From IMG/VR virus record IMGVR_UViG_3300027836_000027, positions 1 through 30,411 of that record: a stretch of DNA of 30,411 nt, one strand, 5' to 3'. The DNA comes from a virus. Positions within the stretch are counted from its first letter, which is position 1. Every line of letters begins with the position of its first letter. A program made the translations under genes and the position numbers. Shown here one piece after another: positions 5,434-13,600 of this stretch. The notes under the pieces were generated by a model. The model was not told where the DNA came from. It was given only the letters and a program-made list of their open reading frames with translations, and did not search any database.

Positions 5434-7743
5434 TTATCCTATTCTATTTCTTTGCTTTTCTGCACGTTGTAATGCCACCACTAAATCCTGACCTCTTAAC
5501 ACAAATTCACCTGTCATTGCACCGCCTCCGCCATTGCCTGTGTCTAACATATTTTGCAATTTACTCAATGGTGCAATTACTTCCGGATTTGATTTTGCGC
5601 CCGGATATTCACCCATTAAACCCATTGTTGGCCCCGAAACAATACCACCTGCGGCAAATTTTGGAATGGCTGCAAATGCTGATAATACCCCACCAACTGC
5701 CGTTGCAATAAATGCCGGTGTTGTAAATACCGCCAATGGCCCGGTGGCTGCTCCTGATTGCGCTGCCGATTGTGTAACCCAACCCAAAGATGATGCAAGG
5801 TTCATGGCTAATTGCTGAACAATCATTGCCCCTAATTGAACCAATGTTTTCATCATTGAACCTGCAAAACCTTCTAAACCTGATGATGCCAATCCCATTG
5901 AATCTACAATTGCATTTCCTAAACCTGAAAATACAGAACCTACCGCCTCACCTATTGCATTTATTATGGCTTTTGTTTTTTCCATATTTGCAGCCAATGT
6001 TTCTGTTGCCGCTTTTGTGTCTTGTTCGGCAAATTTATTCATCACTTGTACCTGCTCTTCAAAATTGGCTGACATTGCTGCCAAATCCTCTGCATCAAAT
6101 TTAGCTTGCATTGCAGTTTTATCAGATTGATTTTTTTCATCAATTGCCGTTGTGCTTTGATGTAACCTGTTGCGTTCGTTTACTTGTTGATCGTAAACTG
6201 ATGCTAAATCCCCAACTTCTTTTTGGCGATCCGTTAAATATTTAGATGATATTGCATCCGCTGCGGCTAAATCCTCTTTTCCTACTTTTTCCTTTAATGC
6301 TGTTAATTTATCAAATTCGCCTGCAAAATATTTGTTGCTTTCATCAAATGCTTTTTTTCTTGCTTCCTCTGCCGGATCTTTTTTGGCTTTTTTGGCTTTT
6401 TTTGCTCCTAATGCACCTGAAATTCTTTCCTGTTCCTTTCTTGCTGCTTCATCTGCAATTTTTGTTGCTGCGGCATCTGCAACTGATTTTTTTTCAATTC
6501 CTTTAATTAATGCATTGTTTTGTGCTATTAATTGTAATTGACCTTTAATTTGTGAATCAATTGCCTGTGTAGAAATACCCTGTGCCGTATTCATGCCGGT
6601 TATCGGGCCACCTGCCATTGCTTTTTGCTTTTTAAGCAATTCAATGGATGCTAATATTTCTTTGTTTTTCTCCCGGATTGCATTTGCATCCTTTTTTTCC
6701 TGCTCTGTTAATTTATTATTTGGGTTTAATGCTGTGGCATAATCGTATGCGGAAACGGCAGCCACACCCAATAATGTTGCTAAACCTGCAATTGATGCCG
6801 CACCTTTTAATGTCAAATTAAATTTAACCGCTGCCGCACTCATCAAATTGAATCCCTCAATTACTTTTGGAACAATTGTACCAACCAAAAACAATAATGG
6901 CCCAAAACCTGCCGCAATACCACCCAATACAACTATAAATGTTTTTGTTCCCTCACTTGATTTTGAAAGTCCTGCAATTACATCATTTAATGAACTAACA
7001 ATAGATGTAAATGCCGGCAACATTACCTGTCCAATTTGACCACTTAATTGTTTCATGCCTTCGCTAAAACCACGCATTTGGTTTGCTGCACTTTCACTTG
7101 TTCTTGCAAAATCACCCTGTGCATTCTTTGTGACTGACATCACGTAATTATATCGCAATAAAACCTTTTCGGCTTGCGACATTGTATCATATTGTTTTGT
7201 AATGCCTTGTGAAAATGCAAATGCTTTGACATTGGTTTCGGTCATTACAATACCCATTCTTTTTAAAGATTCGGTTTCGCCTGTAAATATTCCGTTTAAA
7301 GCCGTTGTGGCTTCCTTAATATTAATGTCTTTGAATGATGATAAATCACCGGCTAATCCAACTAATGAAATAGACAATTTTGATGCCTCACCAACACCTA
7401 ATCCCATTGATGTGGCCATATCGCCAAATAATGCGGCCATATCTAATGCTGAACCCTCAGCAATACCAAATGATGTTAATGATGTTTTTGCAAAATCCCT
7501 GACCGTTTGCGCTGATGATTTGAATGAAACATCAACTTTGTTCAATGATTCATTGAAACTTGATGCCATAACAATCGATGCAGTTCCGGCCGCTAATAAT
7601 GGTGCCGTGACATATGTGGACATTGTTTTGCCCAATTCAGCCGCTTGCTTTGAAAATGCGATTAATGATTTCTGCGCATCTGATAATGCTGCATTCAGAT
7701 CGGTTGCATCACCGGTTATTCGTACTTTTAATTCCTCTGCCAT
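5434..7743 (-). CDS. Phage tail tape measure protein
   Basis: The tape measure sets tail length and is threaded through the tail tube. This 769-aa protein starts with LKVRITGDATDLNAALSDAQ, a common tape-measure N-terminus. It continues with the TP901-type core (YVTAPLLAAGTASI, ALFGDMATSMGL, EATTALNGIFTGETESLKRMG, VMSVTKNAQGDFARTSESAANQ). A hydrophobic stretch lies near residues 268-298. A Lys/Ala-rich coiled region (KKAKKAKKDPAEEARKKAF) follows, then a C-terminal hydrophobic part and the typical GEYPGAKSNPEVIAPLSKL end. At about 0.15 nm per residue the tail would be roughly 115 nm, an estimate. It lies directly after the G/GT chaperone genes, the standard order. Confidence 0.95.
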   Translation of the reverse strand: MAEELKVRITGDATDLNAALSDAQKSLIAFSKQAAELGKTMSTYVTAPLLAAGTASIVMASSFNESLNKVDVSFKSSAQTVRDFAKTSLTSFGIAEGSALDMAALFGDMATSMGLGVGEASKLSISLVGLAGDLSSFKDINIKEATTALNGIFTGETESLKRMGIVMTETNVKAFAFSQGITKQYDTMSQAEKVLLRYNYVMSVTKNAQGDFARTSESAANQMRGFSEGMKQLSGQIGQVMLPAFTSIVSSLNDVIAGLSKSSEGTKTFIVVLGGIAAGFGPLLFLVGTIVPKVIEGFNLMSAAAVKFNLTLKGAASIAGLATLLGVAAVSAYDYATALNPNNKLTEQEKKDANAIREKNKEILASIELLKKQKAMAGGPITGMNTAQGISTQAIDSQIKGQLQLIAQNNALIKGIEKKSVADAAATKIADEAARKEQERISGALGAKKAKKAKKDPAEEARKKAFDESNKYFAGEFDKLTALKEKVGKEDLAAADAISSKYLTDRQKEVGDLASVYDQQVNERNRLHQSTTAIDEKNQSDKTAMQAKFDAEDLAAMSANFEEQVQVMNKFAEQDTKAATETLAANMEKTKAIINAIGEAVGSVFSGLGNAIVDSMGLASSGLEGFAGSMMKTLVQLGAMIVQQLAMNLASSLGWVTQSAAQSGAATGPLAVFTTPAFIATAVGGVLSAFAAIPKFAAGGIVSGPTMGLMGEYPGAKSNPEVIAPLSKLQNMLDTGNGGGGAMTGEFVLRGQDLVVALQRAEKQRNRIG

Positions 7744-7754
7744 AATGTAAAGTT

Positions 7755-7780
7755 AAAAAAAAAGCCAAACCATTATTTGG
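7755..7780 (-). terminator. Possible attenuator between GT chaperone and tape measure
   Basis: Read on the minus strand, CCAAA pairs with TTTGG around a 6-nt loop, then C and nine T. The stem contains the stop codon of the GT reading frame (7773-7775), so ribosomes finishing GT could mask it. The stem is only 5 bp, so partial termination is more likely than full. Confidence 0.42.
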
Positions 7781-8108
7781 ATTGACTTTTTTCAATTTGA
7801 TCTAAAAATGCCTTGAATTGTTCCGGTGTCGATTTCGGTTTTCCTTTCTCCATATAAACATCCTGTGGCAATGAGAATAATTTATCAGGTGTTATAATAT
7901 GCGATTTCTTTGTGGCTGTTGAATTTACAACCATTGTGGAAATAAATCGTGCCATCTCCCAATTCAAATTTACGTTCACACTCCATGATTCCCCTAACAA
8001 CGCATTTTCTTTCCATGTATTGCGCCAAAACTGATCCGGTGTGATGCCTGCCTGACCTATATAAAAATCAAGCATTCGATCCCATGTTAGGGGTTGATCT
8101 GCTTTGGG
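7773..8108 (-). CDS. Tail assembly chaperone GT extension (made by -1 frameshift)
   Basis: This is the T part of the G-GT tail chaperone pair. The reading frame is open upstream of its first ATG (8075) back to the slippery site, giving PKADQPLTWDR before MLDFYIGQAGITPDQFW. That extra segment looks like protein, and joining the frames at 8108-8114 yields a product of about 234 aa (123 from G plus 111 here). In siphoviruses GT bridges the tape measure and tail-tube subunits during assembly and is absent from virions. Its place directly before the tape measure fits exactly. Independent initiation at 8075 is possible but unlikely. Confidence 0.85.
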   Translation of the reverse strand, partial: PKADQPLTWDRMLDFYIGQAGITPDQFWRNTWKENALLGESWSVNVNLNWEMARFISTMVVNSTATKKSHIITPDKLFSLPQDVYMEKGKPKSTPEQFKAFLDQIEKSQSK

Positions 8109-8476
8109 TTTTTTGTGGATTTCTCAACGTTTCTGCGCACACCTGCATTCAGGTCATTGCCTAAAATTCTTGATTCCATTAATGTATTTACCAATAATGT
8201 CAATGAATCCGGTGTCATATCCTCCATCCATGATCCAACTTGAAAAACGTTGTAATCAATAGGATTTCCATTTTCCTGATCGTATGCCAAAATCCCTGCA
8301 TATACTAATGCACGCATTGTGTTTAATGTGATCCCTGATGAAAATACTTTGTCAATCTCTGATATTTTGTGGCCGCTTGCATCCTCAAATGCTACCCAAA
8401 AATTCATGCTGAAATGTAATGTGCGATCCTTACCGCCAATGTTCAATTGACAATAGCCACGTTTGCGATTTTCCAT
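8087..8476 (-). CDS. Tail assembly chaperone G
   Basis: This 129-aa protein precedes the GT frame and the tape measure. It begins MENRKRGYCQLNIGGKDRTL and contains FWVAFEDASG and LNTMRALVYAGILAYDQENG, a helical pattern typical of gpG-like tail chaperones. The last six residues (PKQINP) follow the slippery site and are made only by non-shifting ribosomes. It lies after the major tail-tube gene, separated by a hairpin terminator (8508-8533), so its expression is probably kept below that of the tube protein. Its role is transient: coating the tape measure during tail assembly. Confidence 0.88.
   Translation of the reverse strand: MENRKRGYCQLNIGGKDRTLHFSMNFWVAFEDASGHKISEIDKVFSSGITLNTMRALVYAGILAYDQENGNPIDYNVFQVGSWMEDMTPDSLTLLVNTLMESRILGNDLNAGVRRNVEKSTKNPKQINP
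8108..8114 (-). promoter_or_regulatory. -1 ribosomal frameshift site A_AAA_AAC
   Basis: Read on the minus strand in the G frame, the codons are acA AAA AAC, the classic X_XXY_YYZ slippery heptamer. A -1 shift here passes directly into the open GT frame. The distance from the slip to the G stop is 18 nt. No strong downstream stem was found by eye. Confidence 0.88.
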
Positions 8477-8507
8477 TTGTGTTTGATTAGGTGTTTAAAC
8501 TTTAAAA

Positions 8508-8533
8508 CCCTGCACCATTTTACTGATGCAGGG
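8508..8533 (-). terminator. Terminator after the tail-tube gene
   Basis: CCCTGCA pairs with TGCAGGG (7 bp, 12-nt loop), followed on the minus strand by TTTTAAAGTTT. It lies 22 nt after the tail-tube stop and 31 nt before the chaperone start. It is probably a partial terminator that keeps chaperone mRNA below tube mRNA. Confidence 0.7.
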
Positions 8534-8555
8534 AATTTATTTCTGAATCAGCAAA

Positions 8556-8966
8556 TTATGCGTTTGTTGATTTTACGATTGCGCCTGTCAATGTGATTGA
8601 TCCGCTGAATGTCACCGCTGCTTCCATTTCTGCCGATTGCTCGATGGATGCAATGTATCCCTCCGCTGTGTAGATCGTGTCACCTGATGCGATTGTTCCA
8701 AATACACACGTGATGATTGTACGATTCAAAACGAAATCAACCAATTCCTCTGCATTTGCCGCAGATGCGTAGTTCACTAAACCATCAAACGAAATTTCGC
8801 CTGAACGTAAACCGCTGATTCCCTCAGACCAACCTGATGAATCTTTTGTTGTTGCATCTGCAATGTCTTGTGAAATAGACAATGAACATGATGTTGTGTG
8901 TGCAATAGCCGTTCCCTCAACTTTGATCAATAGGTTCGTGCCGTTAAATACTCCCGATGTTGCCAT
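8556..8966 (-). CDS. Major tail tube protein (paralog 1)
   Basis: This 136-aa protein matches the TP901-1-type major tail protein pattern: GTNLLIKVEGTAIAHTTSCS, ATTKDSSGWSEGISGLRSGEIS, DGLVNY, then GYIASIEQSAEMEAAVTFSGSITLTG. Such proteins form the stacked hexameric rings of the tail tube. It comes just before the chaperones and tape measure, as usual. Its upstream neighbour (9021-9470) is clearly a paralog. The compact length and clean C-terminus make this copy the more likely major tube subunit. A TATATTTG box lies 36 nt upstream and a terminator lies downstream, consistent with a separately boosted transcript. Confidence 0.9.
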   Translation of the reverse strand: MATSGVFNGTNLLIKVEGTAIAHTTSCSLSISQDIADATTKDSSGWSEGISGLRSGEISFDGLVNYASAANAEELVDFVLNRTIITCVFGTIASGDTIYTAEGYIASIEQSAEMEAAVTFSGSITLTGAIVKSTNA

Positions 8967-9001
8967 ATTTTTGTTTAATTTTTATGCTCTGTTATTTAAT
9001 G

Positions 9002-9009
9002 CAAATATA
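9002..9009 (-). promoter_or_regulatory. Candidate -7 box TATATTTG before tail tube
   Basis: TATATTTG fits the TAnnTTTG consensus and is followed by CATTAAA, nearly as at 10243-10250. It lies in the gap before the tail-tube gene. No TTTG is seen about 19 nt upstream, so it is an incomplete match. Confidence 0.4.
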
Positions 9010-9020
9010 TTCAAAATGCA

Positions 9021-9470
9021 TTATAGATTTTGCCATTGAATATTTAAGTTTTCCCAATTCGTAAACACCTGATTCCATATCAATCGTGTATCCGTATAAA
9101 TCCGGCCTGAAATGGTAAAATCAACGGAATATGTTGAAACGTTTTCCATCTGTGAAACCTGTTCCACGTTATTGATATACCCTAAACCGTAATAAAACAT
9201 CCCGGCCGTTTGGAATACCCATTGCACCTGTGATCGTGTGATAATTCTGTCCACAAATTGGTTATAATTAACCGAATCAGAATAATCAATCAATCCATCC
9301 GCTGAAAATGATGCGGATCGTTTACCGGCTAAAACTTCCTTCCAACCCTGCGAATTTTTATTGGTAAATTCGGCCATGTCCATCTGTAAAGACATCGTGG
9401 CGGATTTGGAATGTCCTAATGCCACATCGCCTTCATACAAAACAACATTGGTGCCGTTTACTAATGCCAT
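9021..9470 (-). CDS. Tail tube-like protein (paralog 2)
   Basis: This 149-aa protein aligns along its length with the tube protein encoded next to it: NGTNVVLYEGDVALGHSKSA, FTNKNSQGWKEVLAGKRSAS, DGLIDY, GYINNVEQVSQMENVSTYSV. It has an extra Trp-rich C-terminal tail (IWNQVFTNWENLNIQWQNL) that the other copy lacks. It may be a second tube subunit, a minor decorating subunit or a tail terminator-like cap. The duplication is seen directly; the functional split is inference. Its ATG at 9470 immediately follows the stop of the upstream gene. Confidence 0.85.
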   Translation of the reverse strand: MALVNGTNVVLYEGDVALGHSKSATMSLQMDMAEFTNKNSQGWKEVLAGKRSASFSADGLIDYSDSVNYNQFVDRIITRSQVQWVFQTAGMFYYGLGYINNVEQVSQMENVSTYSVDFTISGRIYTDTRLIWNQVFTNWENLNIQWQNL

Positions 9471-9818
9471 TTAAACCGCAGGTGATTCAATTGATGGCTC
9501 AATCGGTGCTTCCGGTGTTGGTGTTGGTTCCGGTGGCACAGGTGGCACGTAATCGCCTGTAATTGTCAAATTTAATTGCCCTGCAACCCAATCCCACGCA
9601 TAAGCATCTGCGGCCCATTTTGCATAATCATCGCCTGTCATTGATAAATTGCCCTGCGCAACCTGTGATCCAATTGTTTGATCCTCATTTTGCGCACTCA
9701 ATGAATAATAAAACGTGGCCGAATTGCCCAACGTTACATTTACAGCATACGCATTTAAAATGGTTGCATTTAATGTTTTGCCATTATCCCAAATGGAAAC
9801 TGCTTCGATTGTTTTCAT
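9471..9818 (-). CDS. Hypothetical virion-region protein with Pro-rich tail (115 aa)
   Basis: The protein has a beta-rich N-terminal part (VSIWDNGKTLNATILNAYAVNVTLGNSATFYYSLS) and a conserved-looking helical segment (MTGDDYAKWAADAYAWDWVAGQLNLTITG). It ends in a Pro/Glu/Thr-rich tail of about 25 residues (PPVPPEPTPTPEAP...). Similar small proteins lie near fibers and tube genes in Bacteroidetes phages, but I cannot name the family. Its stop abuts the start of the tube paralog, so they are translated together. A minor structural role is likely. Confidence 0.75.
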   Translation of the reverse strand: MKTIEAVSIWDNGKTLNATILNAYAVNVTLGNSATFYYSLSAQNEDQTIGSQVAQGNLSMTGDDYAKWAADAYAWDWVAGQLNLTITGDYVPPVPPEPTPTPEAPIEPSIESPAV

Positions 9819-9819
9819 A

Positions 9820-10215
9820 TTATAATTCTATTTCCTCATCTAAATTCGTAAACTCAACACCCTCAACCCATCCATTTAAAAATCCAAATTCTTCTAATCC
9901 ATCAGGATTGACAATTTGAATTGCAATAAAATCAACCTCTGTTAAATTTAATGCCTTTGATTTTTCAGTCAATTTTTTTAATCCATCTTTTGTGTATGAA
10001 TAACCGCCATTTTCTTTTAAAATTAGGTTGCTATCCTTATCAACTGATGCATTGTCCAATCTGTATTCCTCCGCCTGTTCCTCATATTTATCTAAATATG
10101 GCTTTAATTTCTCATTGATTTTGGCCAATTTCTTTTGTGCCTTTGTCTTTTGATCACCGGCAAAATGGCTTAAAATGCGTGACAAAACAATGATCTCTGC
10201 GTACTTTCTTTTCAT
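9820..10215 (-). CDS. Hypothetical phage protein (131 aa)
   Basis: I chose ATG 10215 (MKRKYAEIIVLSRILSHFAG). The longer start at 10245 would overlap the candidate -7 box at 10243-10250. The protein has a Lys/Glu-rich helical centre (KAQKKLAKINEKLKPYLDKYEEQAEEYRLDNASVD), a glycine-containing loop (KENGGYSYTKDGLKKL) and an acidic C-terminal end (EEFGFLNGWVEGVEFTNLDEEIEL). The pattern is familiar from uncharacterised phage proteins in tail regions. No enzyme motif or membrane segment is visible. It starts the small structural group between the fiber and tube genes. Confidence 0.75.
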   Translation of the reverse strand: MKRKYAEIIVLSRILSHFAGDQKTKAQKKLAKINEKLKPYLDKYEEQAEEYRLDNASVDKDSNLILKENGGYSYTKDGLKKLTEKSKALNLTEVDFIAIQIVNPDGLEEFGFLNGWVEGVEFTNLDEEIEL

Positions 10216-10242
10216 TTTATGTTGATTTGGTTGTTTAATATG

Positions 10243-10250
10243 CAAATATA
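10243..10250 (-). promoter_or_regulatory. Candidate -7 box TATATTTG
   Basis: TATATTTG followed by CATATTAAA lies 28 nt before the 131-aa gene, in a 39-nt gap. It fits TAnnTTTG but has no clear -33 TTTG. Confidence 0.4.
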
Positions 10251-10254
10251 CTGA

Positions 10255-10698
10255 TTATGGACAATACGTTGAACCACTTACAATTTGAATTGATCCGTTG
10301 TATCCGGATGGTATGTTCACCTGTGGCCCTTGTGAAATTCCGTTGTAATAAAAAAATCTATTAGTAAAACCGGGCAAAATATACCGTTGGCCAACACCTA
10401 ATGTTGGTGCAATTCGTGTCCATGCTCCTGCACCACCATCACACGCAGTTAATTGATAATACGTGTATTGAATTGCCACTAATTGGCTTTTTACAACCAA
10501 TTCGTTATTTGGCACACCAACTAATGGCACCGGACTAATTTCAATATATGATTGAATTAATTCTTTACGAACGCAACGTGATGCAGATTCACCTGATGGT
10601 GGCATTGGTAATAATTGCAGAAAATATCCATTATTAACTGCACTAATTAAGCTATCCCACGAACACGTTTGGTTTGATGCCACGTTTATCCATTGCAT
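10255..10698 (-). CDS. Hypothetical protein downstream of tail fiber (147 aa)
   Basis: The ATG at 10698 immediately follows the fiber stop, so it is translationally coupled to the fiber. The protein is beta-rich and aromatic, with five cysteines (including TCSWDS, SRCVRKEL, TACDGGAG and a C-terminal YCP) and Gly/Ser-rich loops (GPQVNIPSGYNGSIQIVSGS). These features suit a small virion or fiber-associated domain exposed outside the cell. I do not recognise a family. Host-recognition accessory or fiber cap are possibilities by context. Confidence 0.72.
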   Translation of the reverse strand: MQWINVASNQTCSWDSLISAVNNGYFLQLLPMPPSGESASRCVRKELIQSYIEISPVPLVGVPNNELVVKSQLVAIQYTYYQLTACDGGAGAWTRIAPTLGVGQRYILPGFTNRFFYYNGISQGPQVNIPSGYNGSIQIVSGSTYCP

Positions 10699-10699
10699 A

Positions 10700-13600
10700 T
10701 TATGCTGCGTTTAATTGTTTTTCTAATTCGGCAACCCTTTGTTCTAATCGGGCAATTTTTGCCGTGTGAACCTCTCTATATGATAATGTCAAAAATCCAT
10801 CCATGTTTTTTTCAACTGAATATGGCATAAATTCCTGTGCATCCTGCGCAAAATATCCAAATTCAATTTTGCCATTCTTTTCGTACAATTTAGCTTGTAA
10901 ATTTTCAATGCCTGCAATCTGTGCTGATCCATCAATTAATTTTTTTAATCGACTATCTGATGATTCAAAAAATGATGTGGCTGTGACTGATCCTGTAAAT
11001 TTTCCGGCTCCCTGAACTTGCAATTTTTCACCTGTATCTGATGCCATTCCAACAAGTAATGATCCGGCAATTGGAACTATTGAAAGACTTTTCCACGCTT
11101 GACCATTATGAACCGTACCAATAAATCCCATATCAAATGCGGTACTCCAACCCATATTTATACCTTTTGACACGCTTGAACTATAACCAACTCCTAATCC
11201 TACCGTATATCCTGCACCAAAATCACCACTTAATCCGCTATATAAAATTGTTGCGGTTGAATTTACAAAAATAGAATTTGAAAATGTTGCTGTTCCTGAT
11301 GTTCCTGCAATAGACAATCCAACTGCACCGGTAGCCCAAAATATTAAATTGCCTCCTGTATTATACATTAATAAATCTGCCGATGAACCGGCTGTAACTG
11401 CACCACCAACAGCTAAAAATTTACCTGAACCTGTACCCAAAGATAAATATGTTCCAATATTTACATTTGTGGTAAACCTCCCCGTACCATTTACATCAAG
11501 TTTATACCCTGCATCTGTTGTACTGCTACCAATTGAAATATTGCCATTCAAATGCATAACTATTATTTCACTTGATGAATTATTCCAAAATCTGTATTGT
11601 GTTCCGGCTAAATAATTAAGCCAATTATTTGTTCCATTAGACAATCCTAATGCGGCATTTGTTGCATTTACAATAGATAATCCTTTTGTACCTGATAATT
11701 GACCTGATGGTGAAGCTGTTCCAATGCCTAAATTACCATTTGGATCTATTGTCATTCGTTTTGCAAATGTTGTTCCATTATTTGTATAAAATACTAATTC
11801 ACCTTGATTTGTTATTTTATTTTCTGCTCCAATTAAACCAACTGCGGCTGATGTATTTCTAAATGATATTGCACCACCTCCATAAACATCACCTGCATTG
11901 TATGTACTTCCTACTAATTCAATAATAGGCTGAATAGACGCTTGAATTGTAATTACTTTTGCCCCTCCATAACCTGCAATGTTTGTTGATAAAGAATTAA
12001 TACCAATATTGCCATTTGCATTAATATAAAAAGGTGCTGTATATGTTGATCCGGTTTGTGTTGTACTTTGTAAAATTGCAAAATCTCCAAAAACATTGTA
12101 ATCGTTTAACAATAGCCACCTTCTACTAGATCCATCTCCAACATTATTAATTAAATAACCACCCTCTGTTGTGCCTGCTCCGCCTCCCCTTACTTGTATT
12201 CTGCCTTCCGCTGTAATGCTACTTGCAAATGTTGATGCACCATTTTTGTCAATAGTTACCTTACCGGCAAAAAAATCAACAAAACTTGATGCATTTGTAT
12301 TATCAAAATTAAAATATAATCTACTTCCTGCCTTTGAATTAATTGCTAAAAAATTATTATCTGAATATATTAATGGATTTGGTGCGCCCGCTGTTGTTAT
12401 GCCTCCCCATCCAATTTTTGTTTCAGATGCACTCGAAAATAATATATTATTATTTAATGTCAATTGCCCACTATATCTACCTGTCCCACTTACATCAAAC
12501 CTAAAACCTGCATCTGAGTTTGTTCCAATGCCTACATTACCACCAATAGGTTGTAAAACTAATAATTTCCATGCTGTACTATTATGAACTACACCAATAA
12601 ATCCAAAATCCAAAACATTATTATATCCAATATTTATGCCTTTATTTGGCGATGTTCCGGGCATTCCAACTCCAAAACCAATTGTATAATTAGGGCCAAA
12701 ATCTCCGCTTAATGCATAACCTTGAACAGAGCCAATTCCGCTAACTAATAATGATCTACTAATCAATGAAACATCTGTACCGTTATCTGTTATTGCACTA
12801 TTACCTAATCCACTTGCTGATGTCCATTTAGGTAAATAATTAATTGTTCCTGATCCTGTGACAGGATTAACAATTAATGCTGAAACAGATCCATCAGCCA
12901 TTAAATACTGACTTGATGTGCCACCTGATTTGATAAATGATGCCGATGTCAATGTGCCGGCATTTATCGCATTACCTGATGGTGTAATTTGGAATTTTGT
13001 TGCACCGGCTGTTTGATCATAAATGTAGAAATACCCCGAATCAACAAAAATTGTGTAATCCGGATTATTGTCTGTATCCGTGAAATATAACTTTGGTGCA
13101 ATTCCGCTTATTGTCATATCACCTGTAAATACAGGATTTGCCGCATCCGCTTTTAATGCCAACTTTGCCAAAACTGCATTGCTGTTTGGATATTCTGTTG
13201 ATGATGCCAATAAATTTGACACCATTTTGTCTAAACGTTGGTATGTACTTGCTGCATCACCGGTTGTCAAATACGTTGAATTGTCATACGATATTGTTGT
13301 GCCTGATGCTTTCACAAACCCTGTGCCATTTAATTGCGCCTGTGGTGTATATCCCAACACCGTTGCAATGCTCTTATTTTTCCATAATGATGTGGCTGAT
13401 TCATAAAATAGTCCATCATTATTGCTAGGTGTTTGAACTGCAACATCATGTAATTCCTTTAATTCAAATCCATTTTGAACGTTTACAAAGATTTCACCAT
13501 TGTTTTGTTGCACACGTGTAACAACTCCAATATAAACTAAATGTGCCGGTGCAAATGGTTTATTTGCTAAACCAAAAATTAATGCTCCATTTACACCCAA

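Noticed and set aside
6370-6410. Repeated Lys-Ala codons in the tape measure as a regulatory repeat
   Set aside because: They encode a KKAKKAKK coiled segment typical of tape measures; no extra explanation is needed.
5247-7750. Plus-strand open frames antisense to tape measure and tail-tip genes (such as 5247-5711 and 7202-7750)
   Set aside because: They mirror strong minus-strand genes, lack motifs, and have low-complexity Leu/Pro or Asn/Ala-rich translations caused by the codon pattern of the opposite strand.
12171-12587. Plus-strand frame antisense to the fiber gene
   Set aside because: Shadow of the 1248-aa fiber; no promoter or motif.
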